Positions 34,444 through 59,800 of a DNA stretch of 64,000 nt are shown piece after piece. The number at the start of each line of letters is the position of its first letter. Position 1 is the stretch's first letter. The translations under genes and the position numbers were made by a program. The DNA is taken from NCBI RefSeq assembly GCF_023053635.1, contig NC_086180.1, forward strand, positions 534,001 through 598,000. The letters are read 5' to 3'. The notes beneath the pieces are model-generated. The model saw only the letters and a program-made list of their open reading frames with translations. It did no database searches and was not told the DNA's origin. This DNA comes from Elgaria multicarinata webbii. Its lineage: Eukaryota; Chordata; Lepidosauria; Squamata; Anguidae.

Positions 34444-34715
34444 ATAGAATCATAGAATAGTAGAGTTGGAAGAGGCCTTATAAGGCCATTGAGTCCAACC
34501 CCTGCTCAATGCAGGAATCCACCCTAAAGCATCCCTGACAGACGCTTGAAGGCCTCTGGTGTGGGAGAGCCCACCACCTCCCTAGGTCACTGGTTCCATT
34601 GTCGTACTGCTCTAACAGGCAGGAAGTTTTTCCTGATGTCCAACCGGAATCTGGCTTCCTGTCACTTGAGCCCATGATTCTGTGTCCTGCACTCTGGGAG
34701 GATCCAGAAGGATTG
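34444..34715 (-). mobile_element. CR1 LINE 3' end
   Basis: Starts at the reversed terminus (ATAGAATCATAGAATAGTAG) and covers the whole 3' UTR and a few ORF2 codons, then truncates near 34715. Confidence 0.9.
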
Positions 34716-36159
34716 TGAAGTTTTAAAAAAAGCATATTAACCTCCATTGTTGTCTTCTTAGGGTTCTGGTCTGTGTAAACTGAGGCGGTTGTTGGCGTGA
34801 CTCGTGCTTTTCTGAATTAAAAGAGCCTCAGGAGGAGGTGGTGGGTTTTCCTTTGGCGGAGGCTGGGCGGCCCCCTGCCAGAGAAGCTGTACAGCACCGA
34901 GGCGGACCCTGGGTCTGGCCCAGCAGCGCTCCTGCGATGCCCGAAGGAGCCTCTTGCCGGCCCCACCCGGTCTCGCCTTCCGCAGAGGCGCCCCTGGACT
35001 GAGCCCCGCTGGACGCCTCCTCGCCGGCCCCGCTCCGCCTCCCTTGGGGGACAGCCAAGCCCAGTCCCTGACGGGGCGTGAGGAAAGGCGGTGGGGGGGG
35101 GGGCAGCTGAGCTCCCTGCAGCAGGAGGAATAGCGCGGGGGAAGCCGCGGTCGCCGCTCCATCCCGGAGCCCCGTGGCCCTCAGGGGATCTGGCCCTCCC
35201 GCGCCGCCTCCTTCCAGCACGGAAACGAGCCGCCTGCCCTCGCCCCCTCCCGCGATAAGGCGACGCCCCCCTTCCGCCTTCCTCATCGGAGCGAGCAGAA
35301 GGCGCCCACGCACCCTCCTATCTGCCGCCGTCGGGGCTCCTGGTTCCATCCGGCTAATGGGAGCCAACAGCTGGACCGGCGCAGGGGCCGACAGACAGGC
35401 CCGGCCCGCCGCCGCCGGCCCGGCCCCCGCCCCCACCCGCCGTGCGTCAAGCCGCTGCGCTCCCGCACGGATTCGGGCGCTTGAGTCCCCCCCCTCCCCC
35501 AGCAAGGCGTCCCCGAGAGGCGCGCTCTTTGATGTAGGCCGCCCCCGTTTTCCTGTGGCCCTGCCTCCCGCCGCCCCAGGGAGACACTAATCGTCCGTCG
35601 GAAGCGGCCAGGAGCCCTGCGCAGCTTCCAGCTGACGGGAAGCCGGCACCCGGCACCCACCCCTCGCGGTGCAACCTCAGATCCAGCGCCAGGCCCGGCG
35701 GGCACGTCGGCGGGGGCGGGGGCGGGGGCGCTGCGTGTGTCAGGCCGTAGACACCCCCCCTCTTGAGCTGGCCATCGGCGATTCACCCCTCCCCCCACAC
35801 ACACAAGGCGCCCCTCCGTGGCGAGGACGGGCGAGGCACAAGCGCTGCCCTGCACCGCCCGATCTAGCGCGCCGCCCCCGCCCAGGCCGCGCCATCCTTC
35901 CCTCTCCTCGCTCCATGCCGCCTTCCAGCGGCGTATTGCTTACCCCACCCCACCCCACCCCGATCGCGGGGGTCCCAGAGGCGGTGGCAACGCTCGCCCT
36001 GCGAGAGGGAGAAAGGGCAAACGCAGCTACAGCAGGAACACCCAGAAGAACAACGGACGCCAGTAACCGACAAGCCGACGAAAGGCCCACCGCGCTCGCA
36101 CTGCAGCGGACCTCCGGAACCAGCAGCCTGTTCCGAAGTCTGGAGAGCAGACTGGCCCG

Positions 36160-36405
36160 AAGGCAGGGGCGAGAGCGCCGGGCTAGAACTCGGGAGACCC
36201 CGGTTCCGGCCTCCACTCCGCCATGAAGCTCTCTGGGGGACTGTGCATCAATCACTACTGACTTTCAGCCTAACCTACCTCACAGGGTTGTTGTGAGGAT
36301 AAAATGGGGAGGAGGAGGAGGAGGTCCATGTCAGCCGCCTTGGGTGGTTCCGGGCAAGTGGTAAAAAGACGGGACATGAATGTGATAACAACAACAACGG
36401 CCGCC
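36160..36405 (+). mobile_element. MIR-like tRNA-derived SINE
   Basis: Head with a tRNA B-box-like element (GACCCCGGTTCCGGCCTCC). The middle is CTAACCTACCTCACAGGGTT then GTTGTGAGGATAAAATGGGG, the conserved MIR/core-SINE segment. The tail CAGCCGCCTTGGGTGG..GGACATGAATGTGATAAC ends in (AAC)n, like LINE-derived 3' ends. This arrangement is common in squamate genomes. Confidence 0.75.
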
Positions 36406-37119
36406 CCCCCCCCCCGACCCTCTCCTCGCAGGGCCTTGCAAGAAGCCAGCACCGGCCACGTTTAGTTACCAAGCAAGGACGGGGAGGGAGACCGCCAGCT
36501 GGCTTTTCGCAGAAGCATCTGGCTGGCTCCGGACTGGAGACGGGATGGGGGGCAGCGAGGCGGGACAGCTGCCCCCTTGGAAGCGTGGGCCCTGCTGCGG
36601 CCTCGCTCCCAAGACGCGCCTCTCCCGCCCCGGGCGCTCTGCAGCAGCGGAGCCGGAGGGGGCTCGAGGCTCGACTGTTCTCCGCCGCCCAAGGCCGGCT
36701 GGACAGGGGGGCTCCCGCGCCGCTCAAGGTTCACGAGCGCGTTGGGGGCGGTGCCAAGCTCGAGCCGGGGGACCAGAATTCAGCCGCCAGGAGCCGCGCG
36801 GGGTCCCAGGAGAGCTGCCCCCCGCTGCCGCCGCCCACTTCCGCGCAGGAGCGCCCTGCACCAACTGCAAGGCCGCTGCGCCAGCCTCCGGGGCCAGCAG
36901 CGCTCTTCCTCGAGGAAGAGGAGGCTCCCCTCCAGCGGCCGGGCTGGGCGAGGCAGCGGCGGCGGCGGCGGCGCGCTCTGGGCAGGGGCCTTCTGCCCGC
37001 TCCGAGCCTCGGGTCCGCCCGACTCGGGGCGCCTCTGCTCCTCGCGCCCGCCCTAAGCAGTCGGCGCCTGCTTCTTGTCAAGTCTGTCCCGGGGGGTGGG
37101 GGGGCTCTGTTCGCGCCCC

Positions 37120-37310
37120 CCTGTCCAATTTTCCGGTTGATTAGCTCCGTTGCTGTTTCCTGACACCCTCCGCTGTTGGTAATAATTTCCTTTAACTGGT
37201 GATTAATTACTCTTTCTCTCCCGCTCCCCGTCTCCCCCTCCGCCGCCCCCCCCCCCAGCAGCCATTTCCATATTAATCAAATTCTCCTTGATGGCCTGAC
37301 AGACGACAAG
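37120..37310. promoter_or_regulatory. Candidate homeobox-type conserved element
   Basis: Within a very GC-rich island this block is abruptly AT-containing with clustered homeodomain sites: GGTTGATTAGC, GGTAATAATTTCC, GGTGATTAATTACTC and CATATTAATCAAATTCTCC. A pyrimidine/GC spacer splits it in two. It has no coding frame and no repeat family. Confidence 0.5.
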
Positions 37311-38250
37311 GGGCGGCGGCGGGGGGGGGGAGCGACAGCCCCCTGCCCCTCACCTGGGGAACTGCGGGCGGAAGGGCCGCCGGGGGGGAGGGTCGGGGAG
37401 GCAGCCCTCGAGGTCCTTCCTCCCTCCGCGCGCGAACCAGGCACCAGACGAAGATGGACGGGGCGGGCGGGCGAGGAGGGCACCCCTCCGCCCTGCCAGA
37501 GGACCCGCGACGCCCTCCTCCCGCCGATGCCGCTTCTTCCCCGGGGCGGGCGGGCGGGCGGGCGTCTTCCTGCTTCGCCGCCGCCCTCTCCTGGCAGCCT
37601 TCCGCGCGGCCCGCCCAGACCCCGAGCGAGGTAAGGCACAGACGCGAAGCGGGCGGGCGTCTGAGCGGCGCGGGGGCGCCGAGAGGGAAGCGCTGCTTTA
37701 GCGTTTGGAAAACGCCTGGAGGGTTCTGTTGCTGATCCAGCGCAAGCAGACGGGAAGACCGAGAAGGCCCCGAGACAGTCGCCGCCGCGCAGGACCCCTG
37801 CCCGGATTTCGGAAGCCGCCGCCACCGCCCGAAAGGCAGGCGCACCCGGGCCGGCGACCGGCAACGCTCCGACGGCCGCCTCAAGCCGGACAAGGATGCC
37901 GGGGAGGGGGAGGCAACAGAGACCGCCGCCCCTTTGCAGGTGCCAAGGAAAGCCCCCACCCTCGGCAAGGCCGACTCCCATTCTGGCTGACGCTGCCACC
38001 GCGCCCTCCTGCTTTTCCCACTGAGGCTGCCCGTCGGGACTACATCCCCAGAGTGCAAGGTAGAGACCGGGCTGCAATGCATGCTGGGGAACGTAGTTCT
38101 TTGGTGCTCTGCGGGCCCCAACCGCCGGCAGCCACTTCCCCGTCTCCCTTCCGCCAGAGGGGCCGGTCTTTCCCATCCCGCCTGGAGCGGCTGTCAAGAC
38201 TGGGAAGCGGGCGTGTCAAGAGCAGCAGCAGCAGCGGGCAAGGCGCTCAC

Positions 38251-39299
38251 TTTTTTAGAGGGGGGTGGAGACACACAAACCTTTGGCTTCTGAGCACATG
38301 CAGAGTGCACTTCCTTTAGGAAGAAGACGCCTGACGCTGCCTCTACACTCGCCCACAGCAGCTTGATGGGGGCAAAGGCTACGGGCACCCACCAGCGACA
38401 GAAGGAAAGCAGGCCAGAAGCGCCGGGCTCTCTGCGAGGCGAGCTCTCCCCCTGCTGGCAGAGGGAGGCAGGGAGGGGCGCCTTGGAACAGGGCCTCATC
38501 CTGCCCTTCAAAGCCCCTGCTGCAGACAGGAGTCCCTCCTCAAAACCCAACCCCAACTGAAGGATTTCGGCCCCTTCTTCGCCTCTGCCCGCTCCCCACC
38601 CACCCTTGCCATGCCCCACTTGTGCCTGCAGCGTCTCCTCCTCCTCCTCGGGAAGAATAGCCAAAGCTCCGGCCTTCTCTGGACCTGTCTGAAGCAGAGC
38701 CTGAGTCCCCACAGCAACACAGAAGAGGGCTCAAACTCCGGAGTACCGGTTGCTACAGGGATGACCCAGCTTAAACAGTGGAGATTGAGCAAAACACAGT
38801 AGCCATAATATGTCCCCGCGGGTAAGACCAAAATAAATAGCCCCACCAGCGTAGCACAAACTGGCACTTACAGCAACAAGAAATAATGTAACTACTAATC
38901 ACAGCAATGTGAATTCTTATCAGCAGAATTAAATTATCTGCTAATTCGTTTTATTTCAAAATAGGATTATTGTTTTTCTTCCAAAATGCAGGGAGTGGTA
39001 AATAGGAAATTGAAAAGAACAACTCAAGAAAATAAGATCTCTCTGGAACGCTTGAGTTACTCAAAACTCCAATAATAAAAGCTCAGCTCGGATGTGTCCT
39101 CTATGTCAAGGAAGCTATTAGAGAAAAGAAGGGCTTTCTTTAGAAAAGCCCTTCCCAACCAAAAACAAAAAATAAACTTGCACCAAGGAAATGCTGCTTC
39201 CAGAGGATAAAGATTCTTTGGGACTTGCTCTGCAGCAGGAAGGACACCCAGAGATGCCACACACACACCCTACTTCTCCCACCCCCAGGAGTATACTGT
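38251..39299. other. No recognisable gene
   Basis: Transition from the CpG island to AT-rich sequence. No exon or repeat family recognised. Confidence 0.4.
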
Positions 39300-39495
39300 T
39301 TATACTGTTAGTTTTACCCTACCCTGTGCCTGCTTACCCTACCCTGTGCCTGTTTGCATTCTCTTCCCCTCCTTATTGTTTTACTAGGATTTTATTAGAT
39401 TGTAAGCCTATGCGGCAGAGTCTTGCTATTTACTGTTTTACTCTGTACAGCACCATGTACACTGATGGTGCTATATAAATAATAAGAAGAAGAAG
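39300..39495 (+). mobile_element. L2-clade LINE 3' tail
   Basis: Carries the last ~190 bp of the L2 element: TACCCTACCCTGTGCCTG, AGATTGTAAGCCTATGCGGC, CTGTACAGCACCATGTACAC, GGTGCTATATAAATAA, then (AAG)n. It lies immediately 5' of a much longer copy in the same orientation, so two copies are in tandem. Confidence 0.85.
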
Positions 39496-41551
39496 ATTAC
39501 AAATTTGTACTCTCCTCTTTCTCTTCTGCCATCTCACTGGCCAAACAGCAGTACTACTCAACGCTGATCCAGTCAAATGCTAGGCATCCTCAGCGGCTCT
39601 TTGCGTCCTTCAATTCTCTTCTGAAGCCTAATCCGCCATCTCTCCCCGCCTCTCTGTCTGCTAATAACTTTGCCTCTTTTTTCAATGCTAAAATCCAAAC
39701 TATCCGCTCTGATCTGGCCAGCTCTGCTCCTCTTCCAGTTCCTGTTCCTCATCTGTCAGTTCCTCCTGCAAATTTCTCTGCGTTTCCTTCGGTCTCTGCG
39801 GATGAACTGTCTACAATACTGCGCTCTTCGAAGCCTTCCACTTGTTCTCGTGATCCGATTCCTTCTCGCGTCTTTATTAATCTTATTCCTGCTATCCTCC
39901 CTTCCTTGCTTCATATTATTAATCTTTCTCTGTCCTCTGGTTCATTTCCTTCTGCTTTTAAACATGCTAGTCTCTCCCATTCTCAAGAAACCTACTCTTG
40001 ATAGGCTATCTCTGTCTAACTACCGACCTGTCTCTTTGTTGCCCTTTGTTTCAAAGATCCTGGAGCGTGCGGTCTACTCTCGCTGTCTTGACTTTCTTTC
40101 TAGTAAGTCTGCTTTGGATCCATTTCAATCTGGATTCCGTCCTCTGCATTCCACCGAAACAGCCCTTACTAAGATCACCAATGATCTCCTTACTGCCAAG
40201 TCTAAAGGCCATTATTCCGTTCTTATTCTCCTTGATCTAACTGCAGCCTTTGACACGGTTGATCATGATCTTCTCTTAGATTCCCTTCATGACCTTGGAT
40301 TTTGTGGCTCTGTCTATAACTAGTTTGCCTCCTATCTAGCGGGTCGCTCTTTCAGCGTGTTGACTAATGGCAGCTCGTCTTCCTCCTTTCCCCTTTCAGT
40401 AGGGGTTCCGCAAGGCTCGGTGCTTGGCCCGTTGTTGTTTTCCTTATACATGTTGCCCTTGGGCAAGCTTATTCAATCTCATGGTCTCCAATATCATCTG
40501 TACGCCGATGATACACAACTATATCTGTCATCTCCGGAACTTTCTCCTGATGTTCACGATCGTATCTCGGCATGTCTTTCAGATATCTCAGCTTGGCTGC
40601 TTCATCGTCGCTTGAAGCTTAACATGGCAAAGACTGAATTGCTTGTTTTTCCTCCTAAACCTTCTCCTCATCTCTCATTCTCTCTTACTGTCAATAATGT
40701 TACGCTTACTCCGGTCAAGGAAGCTCGTAGCCTTGGCTTTATCTTCGACTCCTCGCTCTCCTTTATTCCTCATATTGAGGCAGTAGCTAAATCTTGTCGA
40801 TTTTTCCTGTATAATATTGCCAGGATTCGATCATTTTTGTCTGTCTCTTCTGCCAAGACGCTTGTTCATGCACTGGTTATTTCACGGTTGGACTACTGCA
40901 ACCTTCTTCTCTCTGGCCTTCCTTCTTCTCACATCAGTCCGTTGGTTTCTGTTCACCACTCTGCCGCAAAGATCATCTTCTTAGCTCGCCGCTCCGACCA
41001 TGTTACTCCGCTTCTGAAATCTCTTCATTGGCTTCCAATTCACTTCAGAATCCAATATAAACTTCTCCTGTTAACCTTCAAAGCTTTTCACGGTCTAGCT
41101 CCTTCCTATCTCTCCTCTCTCATCTCACACTATTGCCCCGCTCGTGCTCTTCGCTCCTCTGATGCCATGTTTCTCGCCTGCCCAAGGGCCTCTACTTCCC
41201 TTGCTCGGCTTCGTCCATTTTCGTCTGCTGCCCCTTACGCCTGGAACGCTCTTCCAGAACATTTGAGAACTACAAGTTCAACCACAGCTTTTAAAGCTCA
41301 ACTAAAAACTTTTCTTTTTCCTAAAGCTTTTAAAACTTGATGTTGTGCAGACTTCTACTGTTACTTTCTACTGTTAGTTTTTCCCTACCCTGTGCCTGCT
41401 TACCCTTCCCTGTACCTGTTTGCATTCTCTTCCCCTCCTTATTGTTTTACTATGATTTTATTAGATTGTAAGCCTATGCGGCAGGGTCTTGCTATTTACT
41501 GTTTTACTCTGTACAGCACCATGTACATTGATGGTGCTATATAAATAAATA

Positions 41552-41585
<34 letters not shown>
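39496..41585 (+). mobile_element. L2-clade LINE, nearly intact reverse transcriptase
   Basis: Encodes an L2-type non-LTR retrotransposon reverse transcriptase: [54 protein letters not shown] (box A), [13 protein letters not shown] (box B) and LYADDTQLY (YADD catalytic box). It continues to the C-terminus ([14 protein letters not shown]). One in-frame TAG at 40321 sits where the family has Trp (N-W-FASYL). Otherwise the frame is open from about 39670 to 41340. The 5' part with the endonuclease is missing. The 3' UTR ends in GGTGCTATATAAATAAATAA and (ATA)n. It is very close to the minus-strand copy at 0.77-1.67 kb. Confidence 0.9.
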
Positions 41586-41587
<2 letters not shown>

Positions 41588-43150
41588 GGTGCCCCCACAG
41601 AGCTATTGCTCCACTGCCCTGAGGTGCCCAGGATGTGGGCCCGCACCACCAGCTGGGCCAGCCTCCCCAAAGAATGCCAGGAATTCTGCTCCCAGGGGAA
41701 AGAAGAGCCCTGGCAGCTTCGAAGGCCCCTGGGATGCGCGCATTCCCCCAGCTGCCTGGAATTCCGGCCCTGGGAACGGAAATCCATGGATACCTGAAAC
41801 AGAGCTCCATGAAATTGGGGGTGGGAACAGCAGGGTACATGCAATAGAAGCGGCAGCAGCAGCTGCCAGGTCCCCTCCCACAGCCCAGGAGCATCCGACT
41901 GAGGAGCTGCAACTGTGGGATTTCTACTTCACAGCCCAGCTGGGGTGCAAAGGACTCCCTAAAAGGGCAGCTGCGTGTGTGCTGCTCTTTCAGTAAACCT
42001 CTGGCAACATGTGAGTTTACGCATGCCTCAGGCAGAGCATCTGTCGGGGGAAGGACAGCCGGAAGCCAGGAGGGCCCCATAGAAAGCATGTGTGCGTGGG
42101 GTGGGTGGGTGGGAAAGTTAGGTGGTTCTTCAGCTACTGCAGCCACCGTGGCTGGGCCTGGGTGCCGCCCGGAACAAATGCGCCTATTCTGTATGCCAGG
42201 AAAGATGACAGTCGAGGAAGCACCAGCCCTCCCCTCCGTTCAGCCCCATCGGTGCGCTAGGTGCTGTACAGAAAAACCTACCATAGGCACAAGGCAAGGA
42301 GGGGCTCAGTGGCAGGAGACTGGGCTGGCCGTGGAGAGTAAGGACAGGTGGCTCAGGAGTAGCTTTGCTGGAGGAGAGGAACAGGCCAGGCGGAGGCCGG
42401 AGGGGAGGGGGGCCAGCGGCCGAGCAGTGGAATTCAAATCTAGACACACAGAAGAAAACGGGGAAAGCGTAAGAAAGAGGCCGCCTCCCACACGAGGACA
42501 GAAAACACGCAGCTGCCAGCAGACGGCCGATGGGAATCCCAGGAAAAGGAGGCATGTCGAGAGATGACCAGAGCACAGGCGAGGATCTCAGCAGCAGGCA
42601 CAGAAAAGAGAAAGAACTTGGAGATGTTGAAGAAGGAAGATTTTTCGTTTAAAAAGTGGGCACAAAAGAGGCAAAAAGACCTCCAGGTCTGCGGGCACCC
42701 AAGGCAAGGAGGAAGGCACCCCACTGAGCAGGGGTTGAGCTAGATGATCTCCGACGACCCTTCCAACTCTATGAAGAACAGCCTCCCCCAACTGGGGCCA
42801 CGCTGGGAATTGTAGCCCAGCACATGTAGGAGGCCTGGCTTCAGAGGTGCTGGGGAGGAGGGCTGGCGGCGTCACCCCAGGAGGGAGGCCTTGTGGGTGT
42901 AGGAGGGAGGCCGACAGGGCTGACGAGAGCAGGCAGCGGGCTTCTGCCCCAACCCTCGGCAGACACACATCCACACGGCTTCTCGCTAGCAGCTCTGGTG
43001 GCTCTGGCTCTGGCCCAGACCAGGCCTCAGGTGCGCCCAGATCTGGTTGTGGCAAGATTAGCATCGCTCAGCCCCAGATGGGTGGGGGTGGGGGTGGGGG
43101 TGGGGTGTGTGGAGAAGACAAGTTAGCAACACAGCAGCCTTTCCCAAAAG
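41586..43150. other. Gene-free gap
   Basis: Unique-looking sequence between the L2 copy and the presumed TTC31 3' end. It holds a small CR1 remnant at 42722-42776 and (GGGGTG)n at about 43080-43110. No exon recognised. Confidence 0.4.
42722..42776 (+). mobile_element. CR1 3' sliver
   Basis: Contains ACTGAGCAGGGGTTGAGCTA then CGACCCTTCCAACTCTATGA, a decayed CR1 terminus of about 55 bp. Confidence 0.65.
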
Positions 43151-43156
43151 TTTATT
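43151..43156 (-). terminator. TTC31: Probable TTC31 poly(A) signal
   Basis: AATAAA on the minus strand (CAGAATAAACTTTTGG), preceded by a U-rich stretch and followed by a GTGTTG-type downstream element. It is the first convincing signal downstream of the TTC31 stop codon in the gene's direction. Confidence 0.5.
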
Positions 43157-45586
43157 CTGAACAATGAAAAAACAACGGGGCAGCCCCAATCCCTGAACTG
43201 ACGAAGCAGTACATACAAGGAGTGCTCCGAGTCGCCCACCCCCACACTTGGACCACTTCCTCTGGCTGTCCAAGCAAAGATCACAAGCACAACACACACA
43301 CACACACACACACACACACTCCTTCCCCATTCTGAACAAGACTAACCTCAGAAGGCCTCTGCAAAGGCCAAGCTCCAAGAGAAGCACGCCTTTTCCATGG
43401 GGCAAGAGGCTGACCTAAGCAACAGCAGCAGAGGAGTGTGGAAGGAAGCCCCACAGAGGCAGTAGAATGGGAGGGGGGAGTAGTCTGCCCTACTGAAACA
43501 CGCTGCAAGCGCATCGCTTCACACATGGCGGGGGGCACGCGTGGCAGACCTGGCTGCTGGGGGAGGAGCCTAAGAGCTCCCCCACCCTCAGCGCCAAGCA
43601 GAGACGGTCACTTCTCTGCCTCCCTCTCTCAGAGCCAGATCTTACTGTGCACCTCCATGTAAGCACAAGAACGGCAGAGCCGCTGCTTGGACCTGTCCCG
43701 CCCCAGAGAGAAGTGCTCTCTCCACAAAGCTCTTTGGAGGAGGGAGACTGGCGAGGACGACGCGGCGGCGGCGGCTGCAACTCCAGAGTCCAGCATGCAC
43801 CGAGATTGGCCTCCGTGGCTCCCGCGGCCGCCTGGACCTGCACAGTGCACCGTCTCTCCTTCAGCAGCCACTGCAAAATGCCGCCGCCGCCACTGCTGCT
43901 GCCCCCACCCCGCCCCAGGACACAACGGACAGGGTCCAGCAGCTTCACCCACAGAGAGCTCAGCTTGCATCTTGCTTCTGATCCAAGGATGTCACTGTTA
44001 GGGCAGCTGTCCAAGACTGCGGAGCCAGGGACCAGCCATGTACGCGGCAGCGGCGGAGGGGGCGTGGATGGGCTCCCTGGAGGAGGAGGAGGAGGAGGAG
44101 GAAAAATGAGAGCGCGCAAAGCACAACCTTTTAAGTATAGCATTCTTCAAATACTTAAAAGGTTGTCACACAGAGGAGGGCCAGGATCTCTTCCCGATCC
44201 TCCCAGAGTGCAGGACACGGAAGAACGGCCTCAAGTTAAAGGAAGCCAGATTCCGGCTGGACATCAGGAAAAGCTTCCTGACTGTTAGAGCAGTACGACA
44301 ATGGAACCAGTTACCTAGGGAGGTTGTGGGCTCTCCCACCCTAGAGGCCTTCAAGAGGCAGCTGGACAACGATCTGTCAGGGATGCTTTAGGGTGGATTC
44401 CTTCATTGAGCAGGGGGTTGGACTCGATGGCCTTGTAGGCCCCTTCCAACTCTGCTATTCTGTGATTCTATGAATTGGCTTTCTAGGACTCCCTGACAAG
44501 CTTCTGCTCAGCCTCCTCAGCTCTGCCCCTCCTGCCTTTGGAAAAGCAAAGCCATCTCACCTGTGCCACAGCACACCTGTTCTGCCACTGGTGGCCCCAT
44601 GCGCAGTGGTTGCCCAGCACCTATCCCAGGCCCTAGCAAGTATGAGCCACCGGGGAAGCGAAAATGCCCTCCCACCTCTCTCCCCCCACCCCCAAACAGC
44701 CTTGAATTCTTCACGCTCTGCAACGAGTGCCTACCTACCACTTTGCAGGCTGCTGTGCGCTAGTGGGGGCCTTGGTGGGGGGCGGAGTGGCATGCACTGG
44801 GTGCTTCAGCTGCAGCAGGAGTTTGCTTCCATCCACTTCAACCCCCTGGGAGGAAGCACAAAAGAGACCCCCATGTGTTCAAGGGCAAGGTGACGGCCCA
44901 GCCATCTTCACCTCCCACCACCATCGCTAAGTAGCCAAGAACATCCCTCCAGTCCAGCTTCCCACTTGCCACAGCGGCCAACGAGTCGCCCCCACGGAGG
45001 CCGCAGCCTCTCTCCTCACCTATGTCGCCAACACACACACACCGCTTCGTCCTCTCCAGCCCCGTAAGTGGACATGTGAAGTTGGGACAAGAGCCCACGG
45101 GGGTGGGGGGAGGGACAGATCCCCATGGGCCAATGCGTTGCCTGTTTCCCACCCCCCTCCCTTGGGTTGGGGATTTCCTTTCAGAGCAATTATAACAATT
45201 ATCATTGTTAAAGTATTTTTAAGCCAGCCTTCCTCTGAAGACATCAGGGCAGCGTTCAAGACAAGCCGGGCACATAACTCTACTGTCAGAACGAAAGGCC
45301 CCCCGCCCCCACGCCAGGAGCCCTCTGCAGAGGTGGCCGCTCCGCTGCTCCCTCAGCCCGCCACAGCGCAGCAGCTCAGCGTCCTTCTCACGCGCTGCTG
45401 AGCTGCCGTGGACTGCGGGCTCTCACTCGGCGTTGTGGAACCAGTGCTTTGGACCCTGCACCTGGAAAGGACCTCCTTCCCAAAGCCCCCAGAACACCCT
45501 AAGCTTTCTAAGGGAGATGCTGAAGCTGCAGGGGCACCCATTAGGGAAAGGGGCAACTCCCCAGCCGCCCCCTCCCCAGAGGCTCG
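43157..45586 (-). other. TTC31: Presumed TTC31 3' UTR
   Basis: About 2.4 kb between the stop at 45587 and the AATAAA. It includes a CR1 insertion (44135-44473), a (CA)n tract at 43291-43319 and a 113-codon open frame at 43629-43970 on the minus strand. That frame ends in residues LCRSCAYMEVHSKIWL and might instead be an alternative last exon. I do not recognise that peptide. Confidence 0.4.
44135..44473 (+). mobile_element. CR1 LINE 3' end
   Basis: From CAAATACTTAAAAGGTTGTC (end of ORF2) through the 3' UTR to the ATTCTGTGATTCTATGA terminus. It lies antisense within the presumed TTC31 3' UTR. Confidence 0.9.
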
Positions 45587-59334
<13,748 letters not shown>

Positions 59335-59673
59335 GCCGCGGCCCTGGGGCGAGAAGATGGAGGGGAATGAGGCGGCGGGCGGGAGCCGAGGCCAGCCGGG
59401 CCCCAGGGCAGTTCCGCCAGGCGGCGGAGGGAGAGCGAGGCCCGGCGGGGAACCGGGCGCCGAGCGAGCGAGCGAAGCCTCCCCCGTTTCCCCGCCGCCC
59501 CTCCTACCCGCAGGGCTCTCCGGCGCTGCCCGTGTGAGCGGCGAGGAAGGCGGAGACGCAGGACTCAGGCGCCGCCGCCAACGCCGCCTTTCCTCCCGGA
59601 AGCCGGAAATCGCGGCCTCTCTTCCGGGAAGAGAGAGGAGGGGAGGGAGCGTCACTCGCTTGTTCCCGGGCGC

Positions 59674-59737
59674 CATGTTGGTCACGGGCGGTGGCGGCGC
59701 CCAGTGCGCCATGTTGGCTTTGGGCAAAACGCTGCGG
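59674..59737 (+). CDS. Possible divergent first exon, unidentified
   Basis: On the plus strand, about 340 bp from the TTC31 start and pointing away from it, an ATG at 59674 opens a short frame (MLVTGGGGAQC, then MLALGKTLR). It reaches a donor-like CTGCGG|GTAGGC. It is where a head-to-head neighbour should start. The peptide is too short to identify and no second exon was found in the remaining 4 kb, so this is tentative. Confidence 0.25.
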
Positions 59738-59800
59738 GTAGGCCCGTGACAGGCCCAGACGCCGACGCCGCCTGAAGGGCGGCCCCTGGGGAGAGGCGGG

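Larger units (their letters stand above)
34850..38250. promoter_or_regulatory. Intergenic CpG island between LBX2 and TTC31
   Basis: About 3.4 kb of dense CpG with no recognisable exon. The long minus-strand frame at 37277-38197 and its overlaps have no known domain and follow GC content. In the tail-to-tail gap between two genes this is more likely a distal regulatory CpG island of LBX2, or the promoter of a non-coding RNA, than a protein gene. A SINE (36.16-36.40 kb) and an AT-rich regulatory-looking block (37.12-37.31 kb) sit inside it. Confidence 0.5.

Noticed and set aside
37277-38197. 306-codon minus-strand frame in the intergenic CpG island
   Set aside because: Low-complexity Pro/Arg/Gly composition, overlapping open frames in several phases, no splice or domain support.
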